Below are positions 53,068 through 64,000 of a stretch of 64,000 bases of DNA, in pieces (within the stretch, counting starts at the first letter, position 1; every line of letters starts with the position of its first letter). Source of the stretch: Gigaspora rosea. Lineage: Eukaryota; Glomeromycota; Glomeromycetes; Diversisporales; Gigasporaceae. Made by a program: the position numbers and the translations under genes. The stretch covers positions 25,968 through 89,967 of the forward strand of contig QKWP01001999.1 of the NCBI GenBank assembly GCA_003550325.1. The letters run 5' to 3'. A model generated the notes under the pieces. That model did not search any database. It saw only the letters and a program-made list of their open reading frames with translations, and had not been told where the DNA came from.

Positions 53068-55204
53068 ATGACTTCTGGCCAACGACTGACAGAAAATTTT
53101 ATGAAAGACATTCAACAAACTTCTTTAACTTTGTTTGACGAGATCCATGCTAACGTCAAAGAGGCAATAGACGCACCTACAGGTCCTTTTGCTAAAGGTG
53201 TCAAGACCCAATACCAGCCCCTCCCAACACTACCCCTCCCACTCCCGAATTTTTGCTCATAAGTGGCGCTTCTAGTTTACCCCCGACAGATCTATTGATG
53301 ACATTACCACATCAAAATACAACAACAAGCGTGGGAAATTTGATAATCATGCAGACTGATTCGATTCCCACGCTACCTAATGTAAACACTCTGGACCAGT
53401 TGCCTGGGAATATTCCCACACCCGATCATGCCGAACCACCCACCAACCCCAACCCATGGGCCGACCCACCTGAACAGCAAAATCAACAGATTCTCCCTGA
53501 CTCCTTAACTAATGATCGATCCAGACGCCATGGAGACCGAATTCATTGCCACCATTGAACCCGACGTACCCCAGAAACTCAACAGCCGAGCACATGCCCT
53601 GACCAAAAGGATCAAAAGAATTACCACAGATTGGATTACAGAAACCTTAAAGATTACAGCAAGACGTCGTGATCTCATATTTGATAGCAACTCATGGAAC
53701 TATGAAACGATCATTGAGGCCTTTGACTCACCCAAAAAATTAGAACAATTTCTTCATACAAACTACGCTCAATACCCACTCAATTCAACATCCCGACCGC
53801 TATTAACCAAAAGATCCAATACATGGACACCACCTTTTTTAGATCATTTACTAGAGACAAAAATGCAGCACCAGCACACCAAAAAGAATTTGATTCACTA
53901 TTCGAAATGGCACTAGAGAAATTTCGATGCCACAATAATGTACGATTTGTCAACAAAGTAAACCGCCAACAGATTTACGAGAAATCGATAATTAAATTAG
54001 CAGTCGACTACTTATGCAACCTCGACTTCTTATTGCTCAGACCCCATGACTGTGTTAGACACATCTACTACTGTTTAAACTTGGCAAAAATCTCACCCAA
54101 ACTTATGTTCGAACAAACCCGTACTTGCCTTTACTCATCGCATGAGGACCTGCTGTTACCACTTCCAACTCACCCCCAAGATATAGATGAGGAAATACTC
54201 GCTGCACTACCATACTCACTTCCATTAGCAGATAGAAGAAACACCAGAGCTATTCTAACATCCTTATGCAAGGTATACAAGTTCGAACAACTCCCAGAGA
54301 CCTACTTCGAATATTCCATCATACCCTTACCTTACGATATCGAAGAACTACACCCCTCGGTCCGTAACCTGTTTCCTATCACAGACTGGGAAACGCTCAA
54401 ATGCCTAGTAGAATATCGCCAAAAATTAAAAGTATACTACAGTTTCGAACGGATCCATGCAGAATTTTTCCAACTTCCTGCAGAAAAAGAAAAACTACCT
54501 ACAACTATACAGGCACTGAACTCCGCGGTCAAACATCTTTTCCCATGTGACCCCAAAGACAACATTGAACTACGTAACTTGGTCAAAAAATTGAGAGAAC
54601 ACTACTCCTTTAAACGCATTCCCAATGACTTCTTCGTACAAAAACCAAATTTGCCTGCGGACCCATACCGAGTCAAAACACAACTAAAATACACCTTCCC
54701 GATCACTGACGATGGATTAGCCAAAGAATTCATCAAAGAGATTGAAGGAAATTACAAATTCAACTGGCCCATTCCACTATACTACATGACTGCGAACCCA
54801 ACAGATCTACCCAACCTACCTAAAGACCACAACCTGGTCGACAAAGACAAAGTGAACTTAACCATTCCAATTAGGTCCTCAAAGTCACTGGTCGAAACCT
54901 CCAGACAACTACTCTCACACTACTACTTCCATCTATACCAGAAAATTGGATTGAAATTATAGACAACATAGACGGAAGACCCAACCTACCAACCGACCTA
55001 GAAAAGGCAATCGTGGCCATCGCCCAGATTGAGGAATGCAAACACTTACAACTCCCCATCAGGGAATACAATGATATCCAAACTACGATCGAAACCTTGC
55101 GCAAACACTTCCGTTTTCTCAGCTTCCCTATGTCATTCATCCACGTACCAGATCTTCCACCACCAAGCTGGAACATGTTCGACAATTACTCACCATCCAA
55201 ATGA
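53068..55204 (+). pseudogene. LINE2 ORF1 with repeated ~55-residue modules
   Basis: From ATG 53068 (MTSGQRLTENF). Frameshifts near 53255, 53515, 53850 and 54950 separate open stretches that clearly continue each other; about 710 residues in all. The N-terminal third is Pro/Thr/Asn-rich. From about 53830 on, a module repeats at least four times: a polar helix, LFPITD or similar, then YYSFERI...FFQLP (seen near 54380-54480, 54530-54650, 54690-54790 and in degenerate form before and after). No CCHC knuckle or RRM is visible, unusual for LINE ORF1. The repeats may form an RNA-binding helical solenoid; that is inference. The stop overlaps the ORF2 start. Confidence 0.7.
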
Positions 55205-58200
55205 GCACAACTACCACTTACAGAGAATCTCCTTCTCCCACACACCTTACCGCCGATTTACAACAAACTCTGCAACCATCTTCCTCAAATACATACCCCC
55301 TTCCCATAAGTGACGAAAACATAAACTGCACACTAACCATAAAAAATCCACAGGCTGAAAAACTCCTCTCACAATCTATTGACACTGGACTCAATATTGC
55401 CACCCACAATATACGAGGCCTTTCTAGACTAGAAAAAGCAAAAGCTGGATAGATTACTGCATGGAGGCCAACCTTCATATAATCTCGTTGACCGAAACTA
55501 AATTAACTGACTCAAGAGCCAAGAACTTAACTAACCCAATATATCTCTTTTATACTTCCAATTATGCAAACAACTCACAACCTCACTCTGGACCTGGCCT
55601 GGGTACAGCACTCATAGTCCACAATCAACTCCAACCCTACGTCCACGACATCAAAACCCTACCAGGCACGGCAATTTATGTCAACTTCTTCTTCCCAAAT
55701 AACAAAACTCGTATAATTTCGACTTATTTGCCATCTAGCACCAGCCACCCTCAATTCAACAAACGAACTCAAGAGAAAGTATTCGCTTGGTTCTTGGAAG
55801 CGAAAAACAAGAACTGGAACACGATCCTCCTTGGCGACCTAAATGCCAACCAGTTCGGGGACAAGAAATTCCCACTCTTTAATAACCTTAATGCAATACA
55901 CGCAGTCAGCCTACTATCCTTTTACAATATTACGGAACCTACCTGGGTAGGACCGAATACCTCTAGCCAGATCGATGACATTTGGTTCAACTCGGATCTA
56001 ATTCAGAACATAGATGAACCAACCATTACTGCTGCTGACTATATATCTAATAGTGATCACAAAATTATTTCTGCAACCTGGCATATAGAAATTTGCAAAC
56101 AACAAACCCAATGAAACAAAAAGAAGAAACGAAAAATGTACCAATATAATAAAATGACAAAGGAAGACTGGGAAAACTTTTCTGCTGAAATTGACTTATT
56201 ACTTTCACAAGCCTTACCCATAGAAGACCTAACTTGGGATACCCAACAATTAAACAAGACCTGGAATATTTGGTCGTCAACAATTAAAAGGATGCTCAAC
56301 AAACACGTCCCATATACTTATACCAGGCAGAAGAAGTTCTTTGCCCTATCACTAAAAGCAACCAACCTACATCTAGCACTGAAGTCCATGAACAAATGTT
56401 TACACTTACTAACCACTGAATCCTCCACCTGCTACTTGAAAACTTGTAATAAATTCCTACATACCGCATCTACCCTCACCGAGTTGGAAATCACCCCTAT
56501 TACTCAATTAGACCTAGATTCCCCATCGACAACCATCCTCAAATTAAAACAAATCCGTCATACAATTTGGACTGCCCGTAATCTAGAAAAATCGCAAGAA
56601 CAAAGCAAAAAAATTGACTACTACGTCAATAGACGTTATAATGACTTCAAAAAAAATAAGACCAGAATGCTTGATAGCATCCTGAAACGAAGACCAGAAC
56701 CAGTGCGCACAGACAAAATAATCCTCCCTGATCGAATCCTAATTGACAAAGCTGAAATAAAAACACATGTCAGATCACATTTCAAAACTTGGACAGAATC
56801 AAACCCACGGAACTCACAATGGGAGAAGGACTGAGAAGAAGCCTACTCACCTATAGCTGAGATCAACCCCTCAATCTACGACACCCTAACGGATACCATT
56901 ACACTCGATGAATTAAAAAAAACATAAACAACGCTCCTAAAAATAAAGCAACTGGACCGCTGGCCATTTCTAATGAAATTCTACAACAACTCTCTGACCT
57001 AACACTATCCCCTCTACTAAAAATCTTTAACAACTGCATACGTCTAAAACAGGTACCGCAACAATGGCTAAAAGCGAATATTTGGCCAATACCAAAAAAA
57101 CCAGAGTACAAATACAATCTCAGCACCACGCGACCCATCACGTTAATCAATCACACCCAGAAATGCTTTGCAAAAATTTTAACTACCAGATTAACTTCAA
57201 CCATAATGAGGCGCGAGATACTCTCCCCGATGAACTTTTTGGCCTTTCCTCATCAATCTACGCTAACACCGGTTTCACAATTGACACAAATTCTTGAGGA
57301 TGCTTCCATCAATCAAAAGGAAATTTGGGCACTTTCACAGGACATGTCAAAAGCTTTCGACTCGGTCCACATCGACACACTAGCCAAAGCACTTCGCCGA
57401 ATAAAAATTCCAGAAACAATAATCGACCACCTAGTCTACATACTATCCAACCGAACCAACCAAGTTATTACTGACCTCGGTTTCACAGAACCTTACTCAG
57501 TAATGGATGGAATTGACTAGGGAGAAACCTTCTCTTCCCTGCTATGGAAAATATATTACGATCCCCTTATCTCAACCATCCACAAGAAATTTACTAGTTA
57601 TTCCAGTATTATCCAGACCAACCCACCTAAACTAATCAATTCATCAGTAATTGCATACATGGACGACTCTTTCTGGCTCGCCCCTGATAAACAAACCCTC
57701 ACAGAAATCCTAGATCTCACAACCAGCTTTTACAAACTGAACAACATAAAAGTCAATCCTTCCAAATCCTTTTTAATTACTAACTCACGCTTTTCCCACA
57801 ATCCGTTTGCTTTGACGGCACAACAATTACTGCTCTCCCTAAAAACATCCCTCTTAAATACCTGGGCACCTGGTATACGACCAACAAGACCCCTAACCAT
57901 GTCCAAAAACTCATAATATCAGAGATCAAAACTAACCTAAGGAAACTGCATTATGCTAAAATAACCGAAAAACAAGCCGCCTATATCTACAACCACGTTA
58001 TCATATCTAGATTTCAATACCGTATCCTTTCCTCTTACCTAAACCTTTCACAACTTACCTCTATCAATAAAACAATAACAAAAACCATCAGATCGAAAGC
58101 GAGAATAGCCCGAGGTGTACCCAACTCCTTCCTGAATTGCGATGCAATATATGCTGTGACCAACATAGAACAAGCGCAATTGACTACTCTCATAACAAAT

Positions 58201-60296
58201 CTATAGCGTGGTCTAAACCATTACAGCTTTGATAACTCATATATAAAAATCCATATCCAACAAATACAGAACACTGCAAATACAGATAAATCAATCTTAG
58301 AGGAACTGCCAGCCCTCACACACCGAGAATACCTAACTCACCCCGGTCAATCAATAATAGCAATCCACAAGCTAAACATAAAATTTACCCAACCACTCAA
58401 CAACTGGCCTATACCCACCACACTTCGTGGAACCTCCCTCAACCCACTCATACTTACATACCCTAAATGTACCCACCTAAAAGAAATGCTAAATCGTCAT
58501 AATATAAATTGCACAGAACAATTCCTCGATTCGACAAACAACAACTTACTTGATTGGATGACCCTCCACCACAACATCAGGAAAATACCTCGTGGAAGAA
58601 CACCAAAGTGGTTCCATCTAATGCAAGATCTAATTACTTCCTCCGCAACACCTACCTTAAACATAAACAACTTAAACCCCTTCCTAACCCCCCCTTGGTT
58701 ACCAAAAAAGAAAGGAAGGGTTCTAACCCACAATGGTGAAATAGCCAGGATCTTCAACCCAAATCAAAAAACAATATACGGCAAACACTTTCTATATCAA
58801 GGAAACCAAATATCAAACGCCTGTGCGGGATGTTCACTCCCAAACAAGAGCTCACGACACCGATCTTGCTACTTACTATTAGACAAAGAATACATTCATA
58901 ATCTACAAGTCGATTGTAAACTTACAATACATGCAAACATAAAAGATATCAAGCGATCACTACCACAATTACATCAACAGAAAACAACAATAACCGACAC
59001 ACGACTCACTAGAATACAAAGGCTTCTTACAGCATTCGATGAACCACCAACAGAAATATGGAAAACACTAGTATCTAACAATTTTAAGAAAAAAATCCTA
59101 ACACTATATCTCATCTCAAAAAACTTTAATCGCCTAATCAACAAAAAATTATCGCCACTGGTCGAATTGGAACAGATGGGCCCATAATAAGCTGCTACAA
59201 CAACACCTGGCCCTCGAAAATTACTACTCTCCTAACCCTACTAACCTTTATAGTTTCTACTACCCACAACTACGCAAAACTAGAAATAATTACTAATAAC
59301 TCCTCCCTATATACTACCATAACACAAGCTACTAATACCCACTTCCTACAACATTTACGACTAGATCAAACACAATGGCCTCTCCTACTACGCATGACTG
59401 CAGCAATAATCGGCGAAAGGAAAATCAACATCATATACAACAAGGAATTAACTATAGTCGACCCTCTCTCTCCACACCAACTTAATGCAACCCCACAGAA
59501 TTTCCTATACAACCGCTATACACCTCTCTTGAGTGACCTTGCTATCACTCACTCATTAAAATTAACAATCAAACTTATACACCAAACTACCAACCTTATA
59601 TGATGGCATAACCGACAAAGAATAAATCTATGGGAAAACCACCTAGATGATATCGACTGGGATGCCACCCTAGCGACTATATCATACAATGATAAACCAA
59701 AAGAGCTATACACAAACCAGGCACTATCCAACTTGAAAAACTTCAAAGTGAAACTACTAGCAGAAGAATTACCCACTTAACTCCTCCTACACCTTTGTAA
59801 CCCTAAAAACCACCCAAACTACCTATGCCCAAGATGCTACTCAGGACCTAAAGACTACTCCCATCTACTAACCAGCATCTCTAACCCCTTCAACTTCAAA
59901 ACAGAACTTAGAAGAATCTTAATTGAAACTGCAAAGAAAGAAGAAAAACCATTAGAAAACCCTGAAACCTTCGTTCAATCCTATCTCAAATTACATATCT
60001 CAAAGAAAATCCCACTTGGGATAATCACAAGAAGAACACTAGCCCCTTTTACTTCTCTATACCTGAAGAACAAACTAACACCTCTACTCCACCACAACAT
60101 TGCCGAATTCATCTATAAGAAAATATGGAACCCTTCTCGCATGTCTTGACACACAGAAGTAGTCACTCCTCCCCCTCCACTCCCATCTCCAACGATGCTG
60201 AAAACACTCCCACCAACCCCAAACCGCATAAATACCACAATAGATAAACTTATTGCCACAAACAATCTTCGTTCTAACTACATACTCAGAATCTAG
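55201..60296 (+). pseudogene. LINE2 ORF2: AP endonuclease, RT, RNase H-like, C-terminal knuckle
   Basis: ATG 55201 overlaps the ORF1 stop (ATGA). The endonuclease has NIATHNIRG, SLTETKL, LLGDLNAN, QIDDIWF and SDHKII (about 55395-56065), all key residues intact. RT has NKATGPLAISNEIL (about 56940), RPITLINHTQKCFAKIL, LSQDMSKAFDSV (about 57333), NQVITDLGF, GID-stop-GET (TAG for Gln at 57518) and the catalytic YMDD box at about 57657. A reduced RNase H-like region follows (IGTDGPIISCYNN, about 59170), then a knuckle-like CPRCYSGPKDYSHLL (about 59830). Frameshifts occur near 55440 and 56920 and others. TGA at 56112, 56832, 59601 and 60147 falls where tryptophan fits. Function: target-primed reverse transcription of the element RNA. 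Confidence 0.85.
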
Positions 60297-60535
60297 AGGT
60301 CTACGACCATTCTAGTAAAGAATTAGGTTGAGAGTAAAGTAGCTCTTACCTTTACTTCATAATAGATTAGTATATTCCTATATATAACAAATATATGTAT
60401 AATTTATAAATCTAATAAAGTATTAGAGGATAGACCTCTCTTTAAAAAAAATAAAATAAAAAAAAAAAAAGGATCATTAAAATTCTTAATGATAAATAGA
60501 TTGTTAAGATTCTTAATGAACTATTGACTAATATT

Positions 60536-61825
60536 TTTGAAATATTTTGATGATCGTATTACAAAATCAGACTAGATCTGATCATCCATTAATTTTATAT
60601 TGTTTTTTTATTTTCCTTTTGTTTTTTTTTGGTTTTTTTTAGTTATATTTTGTTTTTTCAATTTTTTTTATTTATTTATTATTTTTTAATTTTTTTAGTT
60701 TTATTTCTATACTTTACAAAAACACTAACTCAAACTTCTTTGGCACTTTGCAGGAAATCTAATGACTTTTCAGCACTTTGTGCAAGCTAACTCAGTCTTC
60801 CAATACTTTGCAAGAACAAATATTGCTTTCTTTAGTAATTTGTAAATTTTCAATAACGCCTCTTTAAAAAAATAAAAATTTAGTTTGTACTTAATTTATT
60901 TTTTTGTTTAATGTTTTTTGTTCCTTTTGTTTTGTTTTTGTTTTATTTTTTTTTTTTATTAATTTATTTTATTTCTACACTTTGTGAAAAAAATAATCTA
61001 GATTTTTTCAATACTTGCAAGCAAACCCAGACTTTTTTAGCACTTTGCAAGAATACATACAACTTCAGTATTGGCCAAATATGGACATGGACAATATGGA
61101 CCAATGGACATGGACAAATATGGACTATGTCCATATTGTCCATATTTTTTGAATGGACATAGGCGCTTAGTCCATATTTAAAATGTGATTTGTGTAACAC
61201 AATTTCTTGAAATTTTATTGGCTCTAGCAACTAATACATAATCCCGGCCTATATATAGAATGTATTATTTCAATTTTCACGGACCATATTAAAAGTATAC
61301 CTCGTATTTGAGACCATTTTCATGCAAATTACATGATTTTGTACTATACATACCTTTCACAAATACAGGAATAAAGGTGAAACAATCTATAACATTTTTG
61401 CGATTATAATTTTATTTTTTTTTATATCAAACCTATACTTCACGCAAATTATATTATATCAAAAGTATTTCTATTAGATTATATCAATAACGGTACTGAG
61501 ATCTGGGTTAATCCAATCTCTTAGTACGTACGTATAAAAAATTTAATACCAAATAAAAGCAATTCATTACACACAAAAAATAAAATCACCCAATTTTTAT
61601 TGAAGCGAAAAAAATATATATATTAGATGTTTGCCATCTAAACTGATTTGTTACAGTTTTCACACTTTATTTCCTAAAAGCAGATTAATAGAAGTGGGCT
61701 GAACTAATGAACTAACAAATATATCTGCCAATTTCCATTTTGCTGCTAAATTATCTGCAGGGTGGATATCATCTTGAAGCATTGCTTCATCATACAAATC
61801 AAAAAAATTTCTGACTTATTTAAAC
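60536..61825. other. Intergenic: T-rich tracts, minisatellite, TGGACAT inverted repeats
   Basis: 60600-60720 is T-rich. 60720-61070 holds degenerate ACTTTGCAAGAA-type minisatellite units. 61070-61160 is an inverted repeat of TGGACATGGACAAATATGG. 61200-61600 shows nothing recognised beyond TACGTACGTA near 61530. Confidence 0.4.
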
Positions 61826-61833
61826 TATACGAA

Positions 61834-63400
61834 TCATATTGCATTTTCAGCCAGACTAACCCATCGTTCAACAAGTACTTTCCAGTCATTCACACACCTA
61901 ACTATTTCTAGTTGTTCAACATTCGTTTGATTTTGCTCCCCTGCATCGTTCACATAATCAAAATCATCATCTGATAATTCTTCTTCATTGTCCTCAAGAA
62001 TTATTTGTTCATTATTTTCAAGTGGAATACCGATGTTTTGCTTGTATGTTTTTAGCGACTAGTCAATAGCAATAATATTTCGTGAGCATAGAAGCTCAGA
62101 TCTTAGTTGACACATGGCGAGAACTTTTTTATGCTATTATATTATAAAAGACAAACGAAAAATTAATAAAAAAGAATAATCAAAATAATCAATAATAAAA
62201 GAGTTTGTAAATAAATAAAATAGGCTTGCCTGAAGTCAATTACGTCGCAATGAGTGATACCAACCCATAGCAGAGAATAATCGTTCTACTGATGCTGTGG
62301 TTATACAAATTGAAAAAATATGGACTGCTACAAAATGTAATTCTACAGCCATCCCCTTACAAAAATTCCAATATTGCAGCACGTCACCACAAAATTGGTT
62401 GAAGGTTTCTATATTAAATGGATAGTCTCCGTTTTCATATAATTGTAATTCACGTAAAATAGAACGTGGAGATTTACCAAACCAAGATTTATAATAATGT
62501 ATAACCCATTGTCCTATATGCGCAAAGGAAAGGTCATCAATACTTTGATTAAACTGGGTAGTACGATAATTTGGATGTAATAAAAAAGATAAAAGTAGCA
62601 ATGGCTGCTCCCAAGCTGACCATCGCTTTTCTAATTTTGTTAATAAATAATCTTTAAGTTCTTCATCTAAAATATCTTTAATTACTTGGCACACCTATTC
62701 AAAACTATTTAGAACTTCGGTAAGATAACCTTTATCCTGTTGAAGTTTATTTAATGATGCCATATACGGCTCGAGAAGATCCTTTAGCTGTGTAAGATTT
62801 TTCAACCATTCATTGTCTGAATTATTGTTAAGAATATTTCTGGAAAAATCTTTAAGAGTATCATCATTTTCTTCTTCAATTTTTGTAGCTAAATTTTTAA
62901 GTGCAGCACGAGATTTAATAATACTTGCAAAATATAAATAATGGCTATTCCATCGAGTAGAATTTGGGGATACAAAAGAAACATATTTATATGACTTATA
63001 TAATGCTGCTTGCTCAAAATGAAGACACCCCAAAAAAAAAGTTGAACGATGAAAAAAAGATACAAGATGAATAGCTTGTTCAGCAACAACTGAGAATAAA
63101 TTTGAGTTTTTGAAAATGTCTCCAATACACAAGTTCATTTGATGTGCAAAACATGGAATAAATACAACCTCAGGATATAATCGTCGTAAACGTTTTCTAA
63201 TATGCAAAAAGAAATACTATATCAATTAAAAATATATACATATTAATATGCATATTTATTTATTTATTATATTACCTAGCTGCTTCATATTCAGATGCGC
63301 AATCTGTTACAACTGCATTAACTTTAATTTGTTCTGTTTTTAGATCACCAAGCATATTTTCAGTTCGACGCTGTACATCAGACCATTTTGTACTGTTATA
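61834..63400 (-). pseudogene. hAT-family transposase, 5'-truncated, with introns
   Basis: Exons on the minus strand: about 63400-63276 (KWSDVQRRTENML to SEYEAAR), 63196-62244 and 62133-61834. They are separated by GT-AG introns 63275-63197 (79 bp) and 62243-62134 (110 bp). Exon 2 has the hAT/DUF659 core IPCFAHQMNLCIGD, STRWNSHYLYF, LLHPNYR and the dimerisation motif SICITTASVERLFSAMGW. Exon 3 joins as HKKVLAMCQLRSELLCSR and ends in an acidic tail. Stops: TAG at about 62692-62694 and in exon 3 (IAID-stop-SLK), both where Gln is expected. The BED finger and first catalytic Asp region are missing; 5' sequence ends where LTR-like DNA begins. Could be a domesticated-type gene remnant rather than a transposon. 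Confidence 0.75.
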
Positions 63401-63479
63401 GAATAGATTTTAATTTTGGTAGAAATTAGTTTGAAAATTAGAACTTAATAAGGAAATTTTGTAATAACTGTATTTAGTA

Positions 63480-64000
63480 ATAGTGATATGCGAAATTGAT
63501 GTGCAATGACACTCAATGACGCTTAGCGACGCTTAATGACACTTAGCGACGCTTAATGACGCTTAGCGACGCTTAATGACGCTTAGCGACGCTTAATGAT
63601 GCTTAGCGACGCTTAATGATGCTTAGTGATGCTTAATGACGCTTAGCAATGCTTAACGATGCTTAGCTCAATAGATATATAAACCCACCTTATTTCCCTT
63701 AGTTTTAGACAGATCCAGACATTGTATTTTATCTTTACCTTTATATTAATTATCCTCCTCTCTTATTATTAATAAACTCTTGGGATTTCTAAGGAACAGA
63801 CACCTTGGAATAGCCCTCTTGTTAAATTAATAAACTGTGTATATCTCTTGTTGTTTTATACCGAACTGCCTTAGAGAAGTGTGTAGTTTTTTACAGACAT
63901 AAAAGAAACTATACTTCCCTCTTGCACACCGCTTCACGCCCAAAGTAAGGGATCTCAGGAGCCGTGTGATTGTTACTCTATCGGAATTAAAGAAGGCTTC
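63480..64000 (+). mobile_element. LTR-like sequence at the window edge
   Basis: Order of signals: repeated 10-bp words (63514-63668), TATATAAACCC (about 63675), then AATAAACTCTTGGG (about 63770), AATAAACTGTG and a pyrimidine-rich stretch to the window end. This is typical of U3-R-U5, but the rest is outside the window. Confidence 0.4.
63514..63668. repeat. 10-bp tandem repeat GACGCTTAAT/GACGCTTAGC
   Basis: About 15 copies alternating AAT and AGC endings, decaying 3' to GATGCTTAGT-type units. It sits just upstream of a TATA box, so it may act as promoter-proximal repeats. Confidence 0.85.

Larger units (their letters stand above)
52846..60469 (+). mobile_element. LINE2: apparently full-length non-LTR retrotransposon
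   Basis: 7.6 kb, flanked by AGGATCATTAAAATTC (52830-52845, 60470-60485), a 16-bp duplication, and ending in an A-rich tail. 5' UTR, ORF1 (53068-55204), ORF2 (55201-60296) and 3' UTR (60297-60440, including AATAAAG) are all present. Codons are C-rich, unlike the AT-rich host sequence, so it is younger than its relative LINE1. No nested insertion. Confidence 0.9.

Overview
The window looks like nuclear DNA of an early-diverging fungus, most likely an arbuscular mycorrhizal fungus (Glomeromycotina). The evidence is extreme A+T richness, a Crypton/DUF3504 recombinase with an Asn/Phe-rich tail, a small Zn2Cys6-like protein, GT-AG introns of 80-110 bp, and transposable elements nested several layers deep. 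No taxonomic marker gene is present, so the organism is an inference. I see no convincing single-copy housekeeping gene.

Layout. 0-15 kb: sparse. A 688-bp TIR element, a tandem-hairpin array, a Crypton-type tyrosine recombinase, a secreted proline-rich protein broken at two A-runs, then MITEs and a six-hairpin palindromic element. 15.5-24.8 kb: LINE1, a decayed EN-RT-RNase H non-LTR retrotransposon with a 15-bp target duplication. It is interrupted by a hAT MITE, a piggyBac-like MITE that carries another hAT MITE, a Harbinger-like MITE and an array of alternating palindromes. 26.4-27.2 kb: a mariner-like MITE in a 36-bp minisatellite. 27.4-35.4 kb: LINE3 on the minus strand (ORF1 with two RRMs; EN-RT-RNase H), with a 16-bp target duplication and two one-N assembly joins. 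36.3-39.8 kb: minisatellite, LTR-like sequence, and a second piggyBac-like MITE lacking the hAT insertion (a natural empty site).

39.8-47.7 kb is the most interesting segment. It is a compact same-strand cassette bracketed by 70-bp direct repeats. In order it holds tandem ~222-bp repeats with a 17-nt palindrome, a CRESS-type Rep (HUH endonuclease plus SF3 helicase) split by two MITEs, a Lys/Asn-rich tail or second gene, a Zn2Cys6-plus-coiled-coil protein, a UBZ-like zinc-finger protein, a multi-pass membrane protein and a Merlin transposase with an intron. The first, Zn2Cys6, UBZ-like and membrane genes each have a TATA box shortly upstream. I read it as a relic of a replicon or virus-like element, later colonised by MITEs.

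48-52.8 kb: hAT MITE, an 80-T tract, minisatellites, a GATC-centred palindromic satellite, and a 1.06-kb minus-strand retroposon with a tRNA-like head, A-tail and 14-bp duplication. 52.8-60.5 kb: LINE2, apparently full length, with a 16-bp duplication. ORF1 contains repeated ~55-residue modules and overlaps ORF2 by ATGA. 61.8-63.4 kb: a 5'-truncated hAT transposase gene with introns. 63.5-64 kb: the start of an LTR-like element with 10-bp repeats.

A theme across LINE1, LINE2, LINE3 and Rep: most in-frame stops at expected tryptophan positions are TGA, few are TAG. Many frameshifts fall in A-runs, so part of the damage may be assembly error. All positions and alignments were made by eye.
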